DNA of 60,482 nt, taken from Lysobacteraceae bacterium NML91-0213. GTDB lineage: Bacteria > Pseudomonadota > Gammaproteobacteria > Xanthomonadales > Xanthomonadaceae. The DNA lies in NCBI GenBank assembly GCA_002798175.1, contig NWQL01000004.1:124102-184583 (forward strand). Reading direction: 5' to 3'. Of this stretch, positions 10,887 through 17,799 are shown one piece after another. The number at the start of each line of letters is the position of its first letter. Position 1 is the first letter of the stretch. The position numbers were made by a program, and so were the translations under genes. The notes under the pieces are model-generated. The model was not told the origin of the DNA. It saw only the letters and a program-made list of their open reading frames with translations, and searched no databases.

Positions 10887-11608
10887 GGTCGCCGCCTCGC
10901 CGTGGCGGCAAAGGTGCCGATGTCCAGTTCCGGCGCGCGGGCCGGCAACTCCCGCCACAGCCACAGGCGGGCGAGCGTCGCGGACCAGGTCCAGCACAGC
11001 GCCAGGGCCCAGACGTCGTGGGACAGGAAATGCGCGCCCCGCAACTGCTGGGTGACGCCGAACACCGTGCCGGCCAGCAGTCCCGCACACAGTCCCCAGT
11101 GGCGCCAGCGCGGCGCGACCCGCTGCAGAGCGAAGTAGCTCGCGACCCATGCATACCCGCCGGCGGCATGCCCCGCCGGGAAGCAGGCACCTTCGCCCGC
11201 GAACCATGGTGTGGGCGTGCGGCTGCCGCCATACGCCACGAGGGCCCACGGACAGTCGACACCACTGACCTTCTTGATCGCCCCCGCCAGCAGGGCACTG
11301 CCCGCCACGGCCACGAGAAGGTAGGCCAGCGCCCGTTGCCGTTCGCGCGGCATGCGCCCGCGGATGCCGCCGGCGAGCACTGCGCATGCGCCTACCCATG
11401 CCAGGATGCTGGCGTGCCTTGCCCACACGTGCAGCAGGGTCGAGGTCCACCATGCATCGCGCAGCGCCCAGCGCCCGCCCTCGAGCCGATAGAGGGTGTC
11501 GGCGATCCACTGGTCGCCGCCAAGCCCATGCAGCGGTACCGTCAACAGCAGCGCGAACGCGGGCACCGCGGTGATTGCCGCCCAGCGCGTTGCGGCCGGC
11601 TTCACCAT
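10883..11608 (-). CDS. PAP2-family membrane phosphatase
   Basis: About 241 residues with five to six membrane segments and a PAP2 core. The three signature blocks are recognisable but diverge from the classical form: KKVSGVDCPW (Cys where K-x6-R-P has Arg), FPAGHAAGG (PAGH for PSGH) and RGAHFLSHDVW. These variants look like those of a PAP2 subgroup common in Proteobacteria, so I expect an active lipid phosphatase, on phosphatidate, undecaprenyl pyrophosphate or lipid A. It lies between dgkA (seven-base overlap) and eptA (four-base overlap). The ATG at 11608 fits the operon; an ATG at 11623 is an alternative. No strong ribosome binding site is visible for either, consistent with coupling to dgkA. 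Confidence 0.82.
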   Translation of the reverse strand: MVKPAATRWAAITAVPAFALLLTVPLHGLGGDQWIADTLYRLEGGRWALRDAWWTSTLLHVWARHASILAWVGACAVLAGGIRGRMPRERQRALAYLLVAVAGSALLAGAIKKVSGVDCPWALVAYGGSRTPTPWFAGEGACFPAGHAAGGYAWVASYFALQRVAPRWRHWGLCAGLLAGTVFGVTQQLRGAHFLSHDVWALALCWTWSATLARLWLWRELPARAPELDIGTFAATARRRP

Positions 11609-11961
11609 GGCACGCAGGCCCATACCAGCACATGCAGCAGGAGGGCGGCCGCGACCGCCGCGGAGCCGGCGTCCTTCGCCTTTCCGGACAACGGGTGGTG
11701 TTGCCGGCCGAAACGGTCGACCGTCGCCTCGATCGCGGTATTGAGCAGTTCCACCACCAGTACCAGCCCGAAGGTCAGCAACAGCAGCACGCGCCACAGC
11801 GGCGGGACCTCGAGCATGAACACCGCCGCGCCCACGGCCGCACCCAGCACGATCTCCTGGCGGAAAGCCGCTTCGGTGCGCCAGGTGTCGCGCACGCCGC
11901 GCAACGAATGGCCTGCGGCCGCAAGCAGACGCGTGGCGCCTACCGTCTTGTACTCACTCAT
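11602..11961 (-). CDS. dgkA: Diacylglycerol kinase DgkA
   Basis: A 119-residue DgkA with three predicted membrane helices. Conserved motifs are EAAFRQE (active-site glutamate region), VVELLNTAIEATVDR (the metal/ATP glutamate and asparagine) and GKAKDAGSAAV. The enzyme phosphorylates diacylglycerol to phosphatidate in the inner membrane, recycling the lipid left when phospholipid head groups are used as donors. It is first in the operon with PAP2 and eptA. A GGGGAG ribosome binding site lies about nine bases before the ATG. A TTCCGAC tandem repeat lies upstream. Confidence 0.95.
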   Translation of the reverse strand: MSEYKTVGATRLLAAAGHSLRGVRDTWRTEAAFRQEIVLGAAVGAAVFMLEVPPLWRVLLLLTFGLVLVVELLNTAIEATVDRFGRQHHPLSGKAKDAGSAAVAAALLLHVLVWACVPW

Positions 11962-12014
11962 TCCGTACGTCTCCCCGGCACCCTGCCGGCGCCGGGCAGC
12001 TTTCCGGCGTCCAC

Positions 12015-12032
12015 GTCGGAACCGGGTCGGAA
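12015..12032 (-). promoter_or_regulatory. Tandem heptamer TTCCGAC-N4-TTCCGAC upstream of dgkA-PAP2-eptA
   Basis: Read on the minus strand, TTCCGAC, four bases, TTCCGAC. The two copies start 11 bases apart, one DNA turn, which is the usual layout of OmpR-family response regulator sites. The element ends 53 bases upstream of the dgkA start. The same element in the same orientation relative to its gene occurs at 14116-14133. It lies between dgkA and the divergent response regulator gene, so it could also affect that gene. Confidence 0.65.
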
Positions 12033-12143
12033 AAACATTCGCCGCCGATTAAGAGCCCGGATGCCGCGCGCCTGCCGACGTACCTCACTGGCCGCAGCCT
12101 CGACCGGCGCGCATCCTATGACCTGCTCCCCGGACCGATCGCC

Positions 12144-12833
12144 ATGCGCCTGCTCATCGTCGAGGACCACCCGCCGCTGGTCGCCAGCCTGTTCGCCTAT
12201 TTCGAGGCGCGCGGTGCACGCCTCGACGCTGCGCCCGATGGCGTGGTCGGGCTGCACCTTGCGGTCACCCAGAACTACGACGCCGTGGTGCTCGACTGGA
12301 TGCTGCCGCGCATGGAAGGCCCCGCGGTGCTGAAGGCCATGCGCGAGCGCGGGATCGGCACGCCGGTGCTGATGCTGACCGCGCGCGACCAGCTGCCCGA
12401 CAAGCTCACCGGCTTTCGCGCGGGCGCCGACGATTACCTGACCAAGCCCTTCGACCTTGCCGAGCTGGAAGTGCGCCTGGAAGCGCTGCTGGTCCGCGCG
12501 CGCGGGCGCATCGCCGTCCGCCACCTCGAGGTCGGCGACCTGCGGCTGGACCTGGCCACCCTTGAGGTGCGCCGGGCCGGTGAGCTGCTGCACCTGTTCC
12601 CGGCATCGCGCAAGCTGCTGCAGGTGCTGATGATGGCAAGCCCCGCGGCGGTCAGCCGCCGGGAACTCGAGTACGCGCTGTGGGGCGACGAGCCCCCCGA
12701 TGGCGACATGCTGCGTTCGCATATCTACGAACTGCGCCGCAGCGTCGATGGCGACCGGCCGGTCAAGCTCATCCACACCCTCCCCCGTGTCGGTTACCGG
12801 GTCGCCGTGGTGGACAATGCGTACGCGTCCTAG
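12144..12833 (+). CDS. OmpR/PhoB-family response regulator
   Basis: A 229-residue two-domain regulator. The receiver domain (about 1-115) carries the acidic pair Glu7/Asp8, the phosphorylation site Asp51 in VVLDWMLPRMEG, Thr79 and Lys101 in LTKPFD. The C-terminal winged helix (about 130-225) contains HIYELRRSVD and the closing IHTLPRVGYRV. The histidine kinase gene overlaps its end by 17 bases, so they are a cognate pair. Divergence from dgkA-PAP2-eptA and position just before an LTA-synthase-type gene suggest a PmrA-like role in envelope modification. No strong ribosome binding site is visible; a possible -10, TATGAC, lies at 12117-12122. Confidence 0.93.
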   Translation: MRLLIVEDHPPLVASLFAYFEARGARLDAAPDGVVGLHLAVTQNYDAVVLDWMLPRMEGPAVLKAMRERGIGTPVLMLTARDQLPDKLTGFRAGADDYLTKPFDLAELEVRLEALLVRARGRIAVRHLEVGDLRLDLATLEVRRAGELLHLFPASRKLLQVLMMASPAAVSRRELEYALWGDEPPDGDMLRSHIYELRRSVDGDRPVKLIHTLPRVGYRVAVVDNAYAS

Positions 12834-14091
12834 CCTCACCCGCCAGATCACGCTCGGCCTGGTGGTTTACGGGGTCCTGCTCAGCGTCGCGCTGTTCGTG
12901 CATGGCCTGCTGGTCAACGAACAGGCCGAGCGGATGGTCTGGCAGGCGATGCTGGAAACGTCGATGGACGACCTGCTCGAGCGGCGTCGGCACGATCCCG
13001 GCTTCGGCTGGCGCAACAACGGCCGCCTCGATCTCCACGTCCTGGACCCGGCAGACGCACGGGTCCCCGATACCTTGCGTCCACTCGCCCCGGGCCTGCA
13101 CGACAACGTGTTCTTCGGCGACAACGAATGGGTGGTGCTGGTCCGCGAGGAGGCCGGCATCCGCTACGCGCTGGCGCTCGACATCGATGGCTTCGAGGAC
13201 CTGGAATGGGAGCTCGTGAAGCCGGTGATCGCCTCGTCGGTGCTGTTCATGCTGCTGCTTGGCATTGCGGTCTATTTCGGCGCGCGCCTGCTGGCGCGCC
13301 CGCTACGCGACCTTGCCGCCGACATCGGCACGCTGTCGCCCGACCGCCGCGGCCTGCGCATCGGGGTGCCGGCGCGTGCGAGTTCGGAGCTGACGGTGAT
13401 CGCCGGTGCGCTCAACGATTACCTCGCCCGCAACGACCAGTTCGTCGACCGCGAGCGCGCCTTCATCGACACTGCCAGCCATGAGCTGCGCACGCCGATG
13501 GCCGTGATCCGCAGCGCCGCGCAGATCGCGCTCAGCGGGCCTGGCGACGATGCGCCGCGCCAGCTGGAGCGGATCGCCCGCGCTACCCGCGAGGTCGAGC
13601 AGCTCATCTCCATGCTGTTGCTGCTGGCCAAGGATCCCGCACGTGTCACCGCCGCAGCGGAGCGCTTCCGCCTCGACGAGATGCTGCCAGCGGTGGTCGA
13701 CGACCACCGTCACCTGGCAACCGGCAAGGACCTCACCTTCATGGTCGGCCCGCTGGCACCGTGCACGCTGGTGGCCCCCGAGGCCGTGGTGCGCCTGGCC
13801 ATTGGCAACCTGCTGCGCAACGCGATCGAGCACAGCGACCGCGGCGAGATCCGCCTCACCCTCGACGCCGCGGGACAGGTGGAGATCCGGGACCCCGGCC
13901 ACGGCATGACGCCCGAGGAGATCAGTGCGCTGTACGCGCGCCTGGCGCGCGGCAGTGACCGGGGCTCGGGCATCGGGCTGGCGCTGATCGCCCGCCTCAG
14001 CGAACACCTGGGATGGCGGCTTTCGATCGAACCCGGTGGCGACCAGGGCACCGTGGCACGGCTCGACTTCGGCGGTGCACAACAGGGCTGA
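12817..14091 (+). CDS. Sensor histidine kinase partner of the response regulator
   Basis: A 424-residue membrane kinase. The first membrane helix lies at about 11-33 and the second at about 136-158. The periplasmic sensor between them is about 100 residues and acidic near its end (ALDIDGFEDLEWEL), which could bind cations or cationic peptides. HAMP region, then the HisKA domain with His222 in SHELRTP. The ATPase domain has N box NLLRNAIEH, then DPGHGMT and GSGIGLALI. The start at 12817 overlaps the regulator gene by 17 bases. The ligand is unknown. Partnership with the upstream regulator is inferred from the overlap. Confidence 0.92.
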   Translation: MRTRPSLTRQITLGLVVYGVLLSVALFVHGLLVNEQAERMVWQAMLETSMDDLLERRRHDPGFGWRNNGRLDLHVLDPADARVPDTLRPLAPGLHDNVFFGDNEWVVLVREEAGIRYALALDIDGFEDLEWELVKPVIASSVLFMLLLGIAVYFGARLLARPLRDLAADIGTLSPDRRGLRIGVPARASSELTVIAGALNDYLARNDQFVDRERAFIDTASHELRTPMAVIRSAAQIALSGPGDDAPRQLERIARATREVEQLISMLLLLAKDPARVTAAAERFRLDEMLPAVVDDHRHLATGKDLTFMVGPLAPCTLVAPEAVVRLAIGNLLRNAIEHSDRGEIRLTLDAAGQVEIRDPGHGMTPEEISALYARLARGSDRGSGIGLALIARLSEHLGWRLSIEPGGDQGTVARLDFGGAQQG

Positions 14092-14115
14092 GCGGCGCGC
14101 TTCACCGTCGCGCCG

Positions 14116-14133
14116 TTCCGACAACTTTCCGAC
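14116..14133 (+). promoter_or_regulatory. Tandem heptamer TTCCGAC-N4-TTCCGAC upstream of the LTA-synthase-type gene
   Basis: Exact repeat of the element at 12015-12032: two TTCCGAC heptamers starting 11 bases apart. It ends 64 bases upstream of the ATG at 14198, in the intergenic gap after the kinase gene. The four-base spacers differ (AACT here, CCGG there), which argues for a selected site rather than duplicated sequence. I see no convincing -35, as expected for a promoter that needs an activator. Confidence 0.65.
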
Positions 14134-14197
14134 TTTCTCACACCCACCCTGACCTGACACGCCGGTGTTGCCGGTGCTTCCGTTCGGGTGTTGTGCG

Positions 14198-16168
14198 ATG
14201 CCACAGACGTTCCGGTACGGCCTTGCGCCGCTGCGGCCCTTCCTGTCGATGTTCGTGCTCGGCCTGCTGCTGCTGTCGCTGTCACGCCTCGGGCTGTCGC
14301 TGTGGCAGGCGGATGCCGTGGGCGCCGCCGATGGCTGGACGCGGGTACTCGTCCAGGGCGTTCGCGTGGACGTGGCCGCGATGTGCATGTGGCTGGGCGT
14401 CGCGGCGGCCGCCTACCTGCTGCTGCCCGCGTCGCTTGCACGGCGGCCCACGGTCGCGATCGTGTTTGCCACGTGGCTGGCGCTTGCCCTGGCGATCCCG
14501 GTGGCGCTGGAAGCCGCCACGCCGGCGTTCATGGCCGAGTACGGGCTGCGGCCCAACCGGTTGTTCATCGAGTACCTCGCCTATCCGCGCGAAGTGTCGT
14601 CGATGCTGGCCAAGGGCCACCTGCTGACGGGGCTGGCCACGGTGCTGGTCACGCTGGCCGCGGCGTGGTTCGCCTACCGGCTCGCGCGCCGGCTGCTCGC
14701 GCGGCATCCGCACCATCCCGGCACCTGGGCGGTGCGTACGCTGGGTGCGGTCATGGTGCTGCTGGTCTGCACGCTGGGCGTCCGCTCCACGCTCGGGCAC
14801 CGGCCCATGAACCCGGCCATGCTGGCCTTTTCCACCGATGCCACGGTGAATACCCTGCCGCTGAACTCGTTCTATTCGCTGGCGTTCGCGATCCGCGATG
14901 AACTGCGGCACGACCCGGGCGCGCGCATCTATGACACCACCACGCCGGACGAGGCGGTGGCCGACGCACTGCGCACCGTCAGCGTCGCGTGGCCCGGCGC
15001 CACGGCCGTCGAGGATGCATCGGTACCGCTGCTGCTCAGGCGCGACCCGGTCCATCACGGCCCGCCACGCAACCTGGTGATCGTGCTGGAGGAAAGCCTC
15101 GGCGCGCGTTTCGTTGGCAGCCTCGGCGGACTGCCACTCACCCCGCGCTTCGATGCGCTGGCCACCCGCGGCTGGGCCTTCGACCGGCTCTATGCCACCG
15201 GCACGCGTTCGGTGCGCGGCATCGAAGCGGTGGTGAGCGGCTATCCGCCCACGCCGTCGGTGGCGGTGGTGAAGCGGCCGCGCGCGCAACAGGACTTCTT
15301 CACCATCGCCGCGCTCCTGCGGCGGCACGGCTACGACACCGCATTCCACTATGGCGGCGAGAGCCATTTCGACAACATGCGCGGCTTCTTCCTCGGCAAC
15401 GGGTTCGAGCGGATCATCGAGCGCAAGGACCATGCCGCGCCGGCGTTCGTCGGATCGTGGGGCGTCTCCGACGAGGACCTGTTCGCCGGAGCGCATGCCG
15501 ACTTCGAGCGCCTGCACGCGGCCGGCACGCCGTTCTTCGGTTTCGTGTTCACCTCGAGCAACCACGACCCGTTCGAATTCCCGGACGGCCGCATCGAGCT
15601 GTACGACGCATCCAGGGCGACGCGCAACAATGCCGCCAGGTACGCCGACCATGCGCTGGGCGGCTTCTTCGAGCGGGCGATGTCCTCGGCATACTGGGCC
15701 GACACGGTGTTCCTGGTCGTGGCCGACCATGACTCCCGCGTGCTTGGGCAGTCGCTGGTGCCGGTGGACAATTTCCGCATTCCGGGCCTGATCCTGGGCC
15801 CCGGCATCGAGCCGCGCCGCGACACCCGGCTGGTGAGCCAGATCGACCTGGCACCGACCCTGCTGTCGCTGCTCGGCATCGACGATGCGACACCGCTGCT
15901 GGGCCGGGACCTCAACCGCGACGACCCGACCATGCACGGCCGGGCCCTGATGCAGTACGACGCGAACTTCGGCTGGATGGAGGACGACGGCAGTCTGGTG
16001 GTCCTGCAGCCGGGCCAGGCACCGCGTACGTTCATGCACCGGCCGGGACATCCGCTTGTGGCCGCGGGCACACCCGCTGCCGCCGCGCAACGGCGCGCCG
16101 CGCTGCACGCGCTGTGGGGCACGGTGGCCTACGAGCGCGGCTGGCACAGGCTGCCGGAAGCGCCATAG
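14198..16168 (+). CDS. LTA-synthase-type membrane phosphotransferase (sulfatase superfamily)
   Basis: A 656-residue protein. Roughly five membrane helices occupy residues 10-200, followed by a periplasmic alkaline-phosphatase-fold domain. Catalytic elements are Glu299 in VLEESLGARF, the nucleophile Thr336 in TGTRSVRG, and a late metal site VVADHDSR. It resembles LtaS and OpgB, which transfer glycerophosphate from phosphatidylglycerol and release diacylglycerol. In a Gram-negative cell the acceptor is probably a periplasmic glucan or another envelope glycan rather than lipoteichoic acid. The upstream TTCCGAC pair matches the one ahead of dgkA. The ATG at 14198 is chosen because the membrane region begins there; its ribosome binding site is weak. 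Confidence 0.88.
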   Translation: MPQTFRYGLAPLRPFLSMFVLGLLLLSLSRLGLSLWQADAVGAADGWTRVLVQGVRVDVAAMCMWLGVAAAAYLLLPASLARRPTVAIVFATWLALALAIPVALEAATPAFMAEYGLRPNRLFIEYLAYPREVSSMLAKGHLLTGLATVLVTLAAAWFAYRLARRLLARHPHHPGTWAVRTLGAVMVLLVCTLGVRSTLGHRPMNPAMLAFSTDATVNTLPLNSFYSLAFAIRDELRHDPGARIYDTTTPDEAVADALRTVSVAWPGATAVEDASVPLLLRRDPVHHGPPRNLVIVLEESLGARFVGSLGGLPLTPRFDALATRGWAFDRLYATGTRSVRGIEAVVSGYPPTPSVAVVKRPRAQQDFFTIAALLRRHGYDTAFHYGGESHFDNMRGFFLGNGFERIIERKDHAAPAFVGSWGVSDEDLFAGAHADFERLHAAGTPFFGFVFTSSNHDPFEFPDGRIELYDASRATRNNAARYADHALGGFFERAMSSAYWADTVFLVVADHDSRVLGQSLVPVDNFRIPGLILGPGIEPRRDTRLVSQIDLAPTLLSLLGIDDATPLLGRDLNRDDPTMHGRALMQYDANFGWMEDDGSLVVLQPGQAPRTFMHRPGHPLVAAGTPAAAAQRRAALHALWGTVAYERGWHRLPEAP

Positions 16169-16259
16169 CCCCGCCGGAGGCGGCCTGGGCCGGCGCCTCT
16201 GCTTGCATTCGTGCACGGATTTCCGGACAACACCGCATCCTCCCCTGCGCGCCGCACCG

Positions 16260-16808
16260 ATGTCCCGACCCGCCCTGCTGCAGTTCCGCGTGGCCACCGC
16301 GGACGATGTACCCGCGCTGGTGACCCTCGTCACGTCCGCCTACCGCGGTGACGCCAGCCGCGCGGGCTGGACCACGGAAGCCGACCTGCTCGACGGCGAG
16401 CGCATCAATGCCGACCTTCTTCGGGCCGACATCGGGCGCGCGCGCAGCCGGGTGGTGATCGCCACCACCGCGGAAACGCCGATCGTGGCCTGCGCGCACG
16501 TGGCCGAGGTCGATGGCCGGGGCTACTTCGGGATGTTCGCGGTCGATCCCCGTCGCCAGGCTGGCGGCATCGGGCGTGCGGTGGTGGCCGAATGCGAACG
16601 CATCGCAGGCGACGAATGGGGACTGCCGGCCATGCGCATGACCGTCATCGATCTCCGCGAAGAACTCATCGCCTGGTACGTGCGCCTCGGTTACCGGCGT
16701 ACGGGCGAGCTCCTGCCCTTTCCCTATGGCGACACCCGCTTCGGCATCCCGAAGCGCGACGACCTGCGTTTCGAGGTGCTGCACAAGGCGCTGCACGTCC
16801 CGGGCTGA
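16260..16808 (+). CDS. GNAT-family N-acetyltransferase
   Basis: A 182-residue single-domain GNAT protein. The N-terminal strand and helix FRVATADDVPALVTLVTSAYRG is the common GNAT opening. The acetyl-CoA binding block reads MFAVDPRRQAGGIGRAVVAECER, with the Q/R-x-x-G-x-G/A loop, and the C-terminal LIAWYVRLGYRRTGELLPF is the usual final helix and strand. The substrate cannot be told from sequence; the FPYGDTRFGIPKRDDLRFEV tail occurs in a group of uncharacterised small-molecule acetyltransferases. The gene lies between two envelope/iron loci, with 91 bases to the previous stop, and is probably its own transcription unit. Confidence 0.88.
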   Translation: MSRPALLQFRVATADDVPALVTLVTSAYRGDASRAGWTTEADLLDGERINADLLRADIGRARSRVVIATTAETPIVACAHVAEVDGRGYFGMFAVDPRRQAGGIGRAVVAECERIAGDEWGLPAMRMTVIDLREELIAWYVRLGYRRTGELLPFPYGDTRFGIPKRDDLRFEVLHKALHVPG

Positions 16809-16888
16809 GTCCGCACGCAGCGTCGTCCCCCGACGATGCGTCGCCCCTGGCCGTGCAGCGCTTCCCCTGACGGTTGTTGGAGGCCCCG

Positions 16889-17299
16889 ATGGACAAGGCA
16901 AACCTCTATTCCCGCTTCGCCAAGCGCGCTTCGCGATTCTGCGGACGGCCACGGGTGTTCGCGCTTGCACTGGCCGTCATCCTGCTGTGGGTCGCCACCG
17001 GGCCGGTGTTCCATTTCAGCGATACCTGGCAGCTCGTGATCAATACCGGCACCACCATCGTGACCTTCCTGATGGTTTTCCTGATCCAGAGCACGCAGAA
17101 CCGCGACACGGAGGCGATCCAGGTCAAGCTGGACGAGCTGATCCGCACCACGGCCGGGGCCCACAACGCCCTGCTCGATCTGGAAGAGCTCGACGAGCGG
17201 AGCCTCGACCGGTTCCGCGCCCGGTACCAGGCGCTGGCAGCGGGCGCACGGCGAGGGCTGACCGAAGGCCGGCGGGACACCGGCAGCCCGGAGCCCTGA
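16889..17299 (+). CDS. Low-affinity iron permease family small membrane protein
   Basis: A 136-residue protein of the family named after yeast Fet4 (low affinity iron permease). Two membrane helices are visible, FALALAVILLWVATGPVF and LVINTGTTIVTFLMVFLIQ. After them comes the conserved cytoplasmic sequence STQNRDTEAIQVKLDELIR and a charged helix. Bacterial members are far shorter than Fet4 and transport has not been shown for most, so an iron role is uncertain. GGAGG lies five bases before the ATG at 16889, which fixes the start. The following genes encode a Rieske protein and an iron-regulated-looking receptor, so an iron context is possible. Confidence 0.8.
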   Translation: MDKANLYSRFAKRASRFCGRPRVFALALAVILLWVATGPVFHFSDTWQLVINTGTTIVTFLMVFLIQSTQNRDTEAIQVKLDELIRTTAGAHNALLDLEELDERSLDRFRARYQALAAGARRGLTEGRRDTGSPEP

Positions 17300-17316
17300 C
17301 CGCGGCGCCGACTGCC

Positions 17317-17322
17317 TACAAT
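17317..17322 (+). promoter_or_regulatory. -10 hexamer TACAAT six bases before the Rieske gene ATG
   Basis: TACAAT is followed by GGCCGC and then ATG, so transcription would begin at or next to the A of the start codon. This predicts a leaderless mRNA. No ribosome binding site is visible, in agreement. Confidence 0.5.
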
Positions 17323-17328
17323 GGCCGC

Positions 17329-17649
17329 ATGAGTGACTGGACCTTCGTCTGCACCACCGCGGAGCTGCTGCCCGGCGAGACCCGCGTGGCCTGGGATGGC
17401 GACACGCCGATCCTGGTGTTCAACCTCGACGGCGCCTTCTACGCACTCGAGGACCGCTGCAGTCATGAGGACTTCGAGCTGTCCGCCGGCACCTTCGACA
17501 GCGCCGAGGGCAGCATCGAATGCATGCTGCATGGCGCCCGCTTCGACATCCGCGACGGCCGCCCGCTGTGCCCGCCGGCCTATGGCCCGGTGGCGAAGTT
17601 CCCGGTCGAGGTGCGGGACGGCGGGATCTGGACCCGCGACGACCGCTGA
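17329..17649 (+). CDS. Rieske-type [2Fe-2S] ferredoxin
   Basis: A 106-residue soluble Rieske protein. The two cluster-binding motifs are intact: Cys44-Ser-His46 in DRCSHEDFELS and Cys65-x2-His68 in ECMLHGARFD. The first motif lacks the usual second half C-x-H-x16-17-C spacing variations, so the cluster should form normally. Similar proteins are annotated as non-heme iron oxygenase ferredoxin subunits and pass electrons in the cytoplasm. No oxygenase or reductase gene is nearby. The gene follows the small membrane protein by 29 bases but has its own TACAAT just before the ATG. Confidence 0.92.
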   Translation: MSDWTFVCTTAELLPGETRVAWDGDTPILVFNLDGAFYALEDRCSHEDFELSAGTFDSAEGSIECMLHGARFDIRDGRPLCPPAYGPVAKFPVEVRDGGIWTRDDR

Positions 17650-17670
17650 TCACCGGCACGCCGGACCCCG

Positions 17671-17699
17671 TTCCAATCAGGAATGGTTCTCATTACAAT
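17671..17699 (+). promoter_or_regulatory. Promoter of the TonB-dependent receptor gene
   Basis: TTCCAA (17671-17676) and TACAAT (17694-17699) are spaced by 17 bases. The -10 and spacer overlap a Fur-like box. The predicted leader is about 95 bases long. Confidence 0.5.
17679..17697. promoter_or_regulatory. Candidate Fur box
   Basis: Aligned with the 19-base Fur consensus, 11 positions match, including AATG on the left and TCATTA on the right; the AATG/CATT dyad is centred on GTTCT. The site covers the spacer and -10 of the receptor promoter, where Fur with iron would block RNA polymerase. This is typical for siderophore receptor genes. Confidence 0.55.
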
Positions 17700-17799
17700 C
17701 CGCGCACAGCGCCGATCCCGGTGCCGTCCTGCGAAGCCCGTCCAGCCGACGCCAGACCCGTGGCCTCAGGATCCCGACCGCCCTCCCACGGAGTCCCTG

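Noticed and set aside
9210..11633. One 807-residue EptA with a long N-terminal extension
   Set aside because: The extra part is the mirror frame of the PAP2 gene. The membrane domain begins just after the ATG at 10886, which overlaps the PAP2 stop codon.
16056..16259. N-terminal extension of the GNAT protein
   Set aside because: The frame is open upstream but lies within the end of the previous gene and is low complexity. The GNAT fold begins right after the ATG at 16260.
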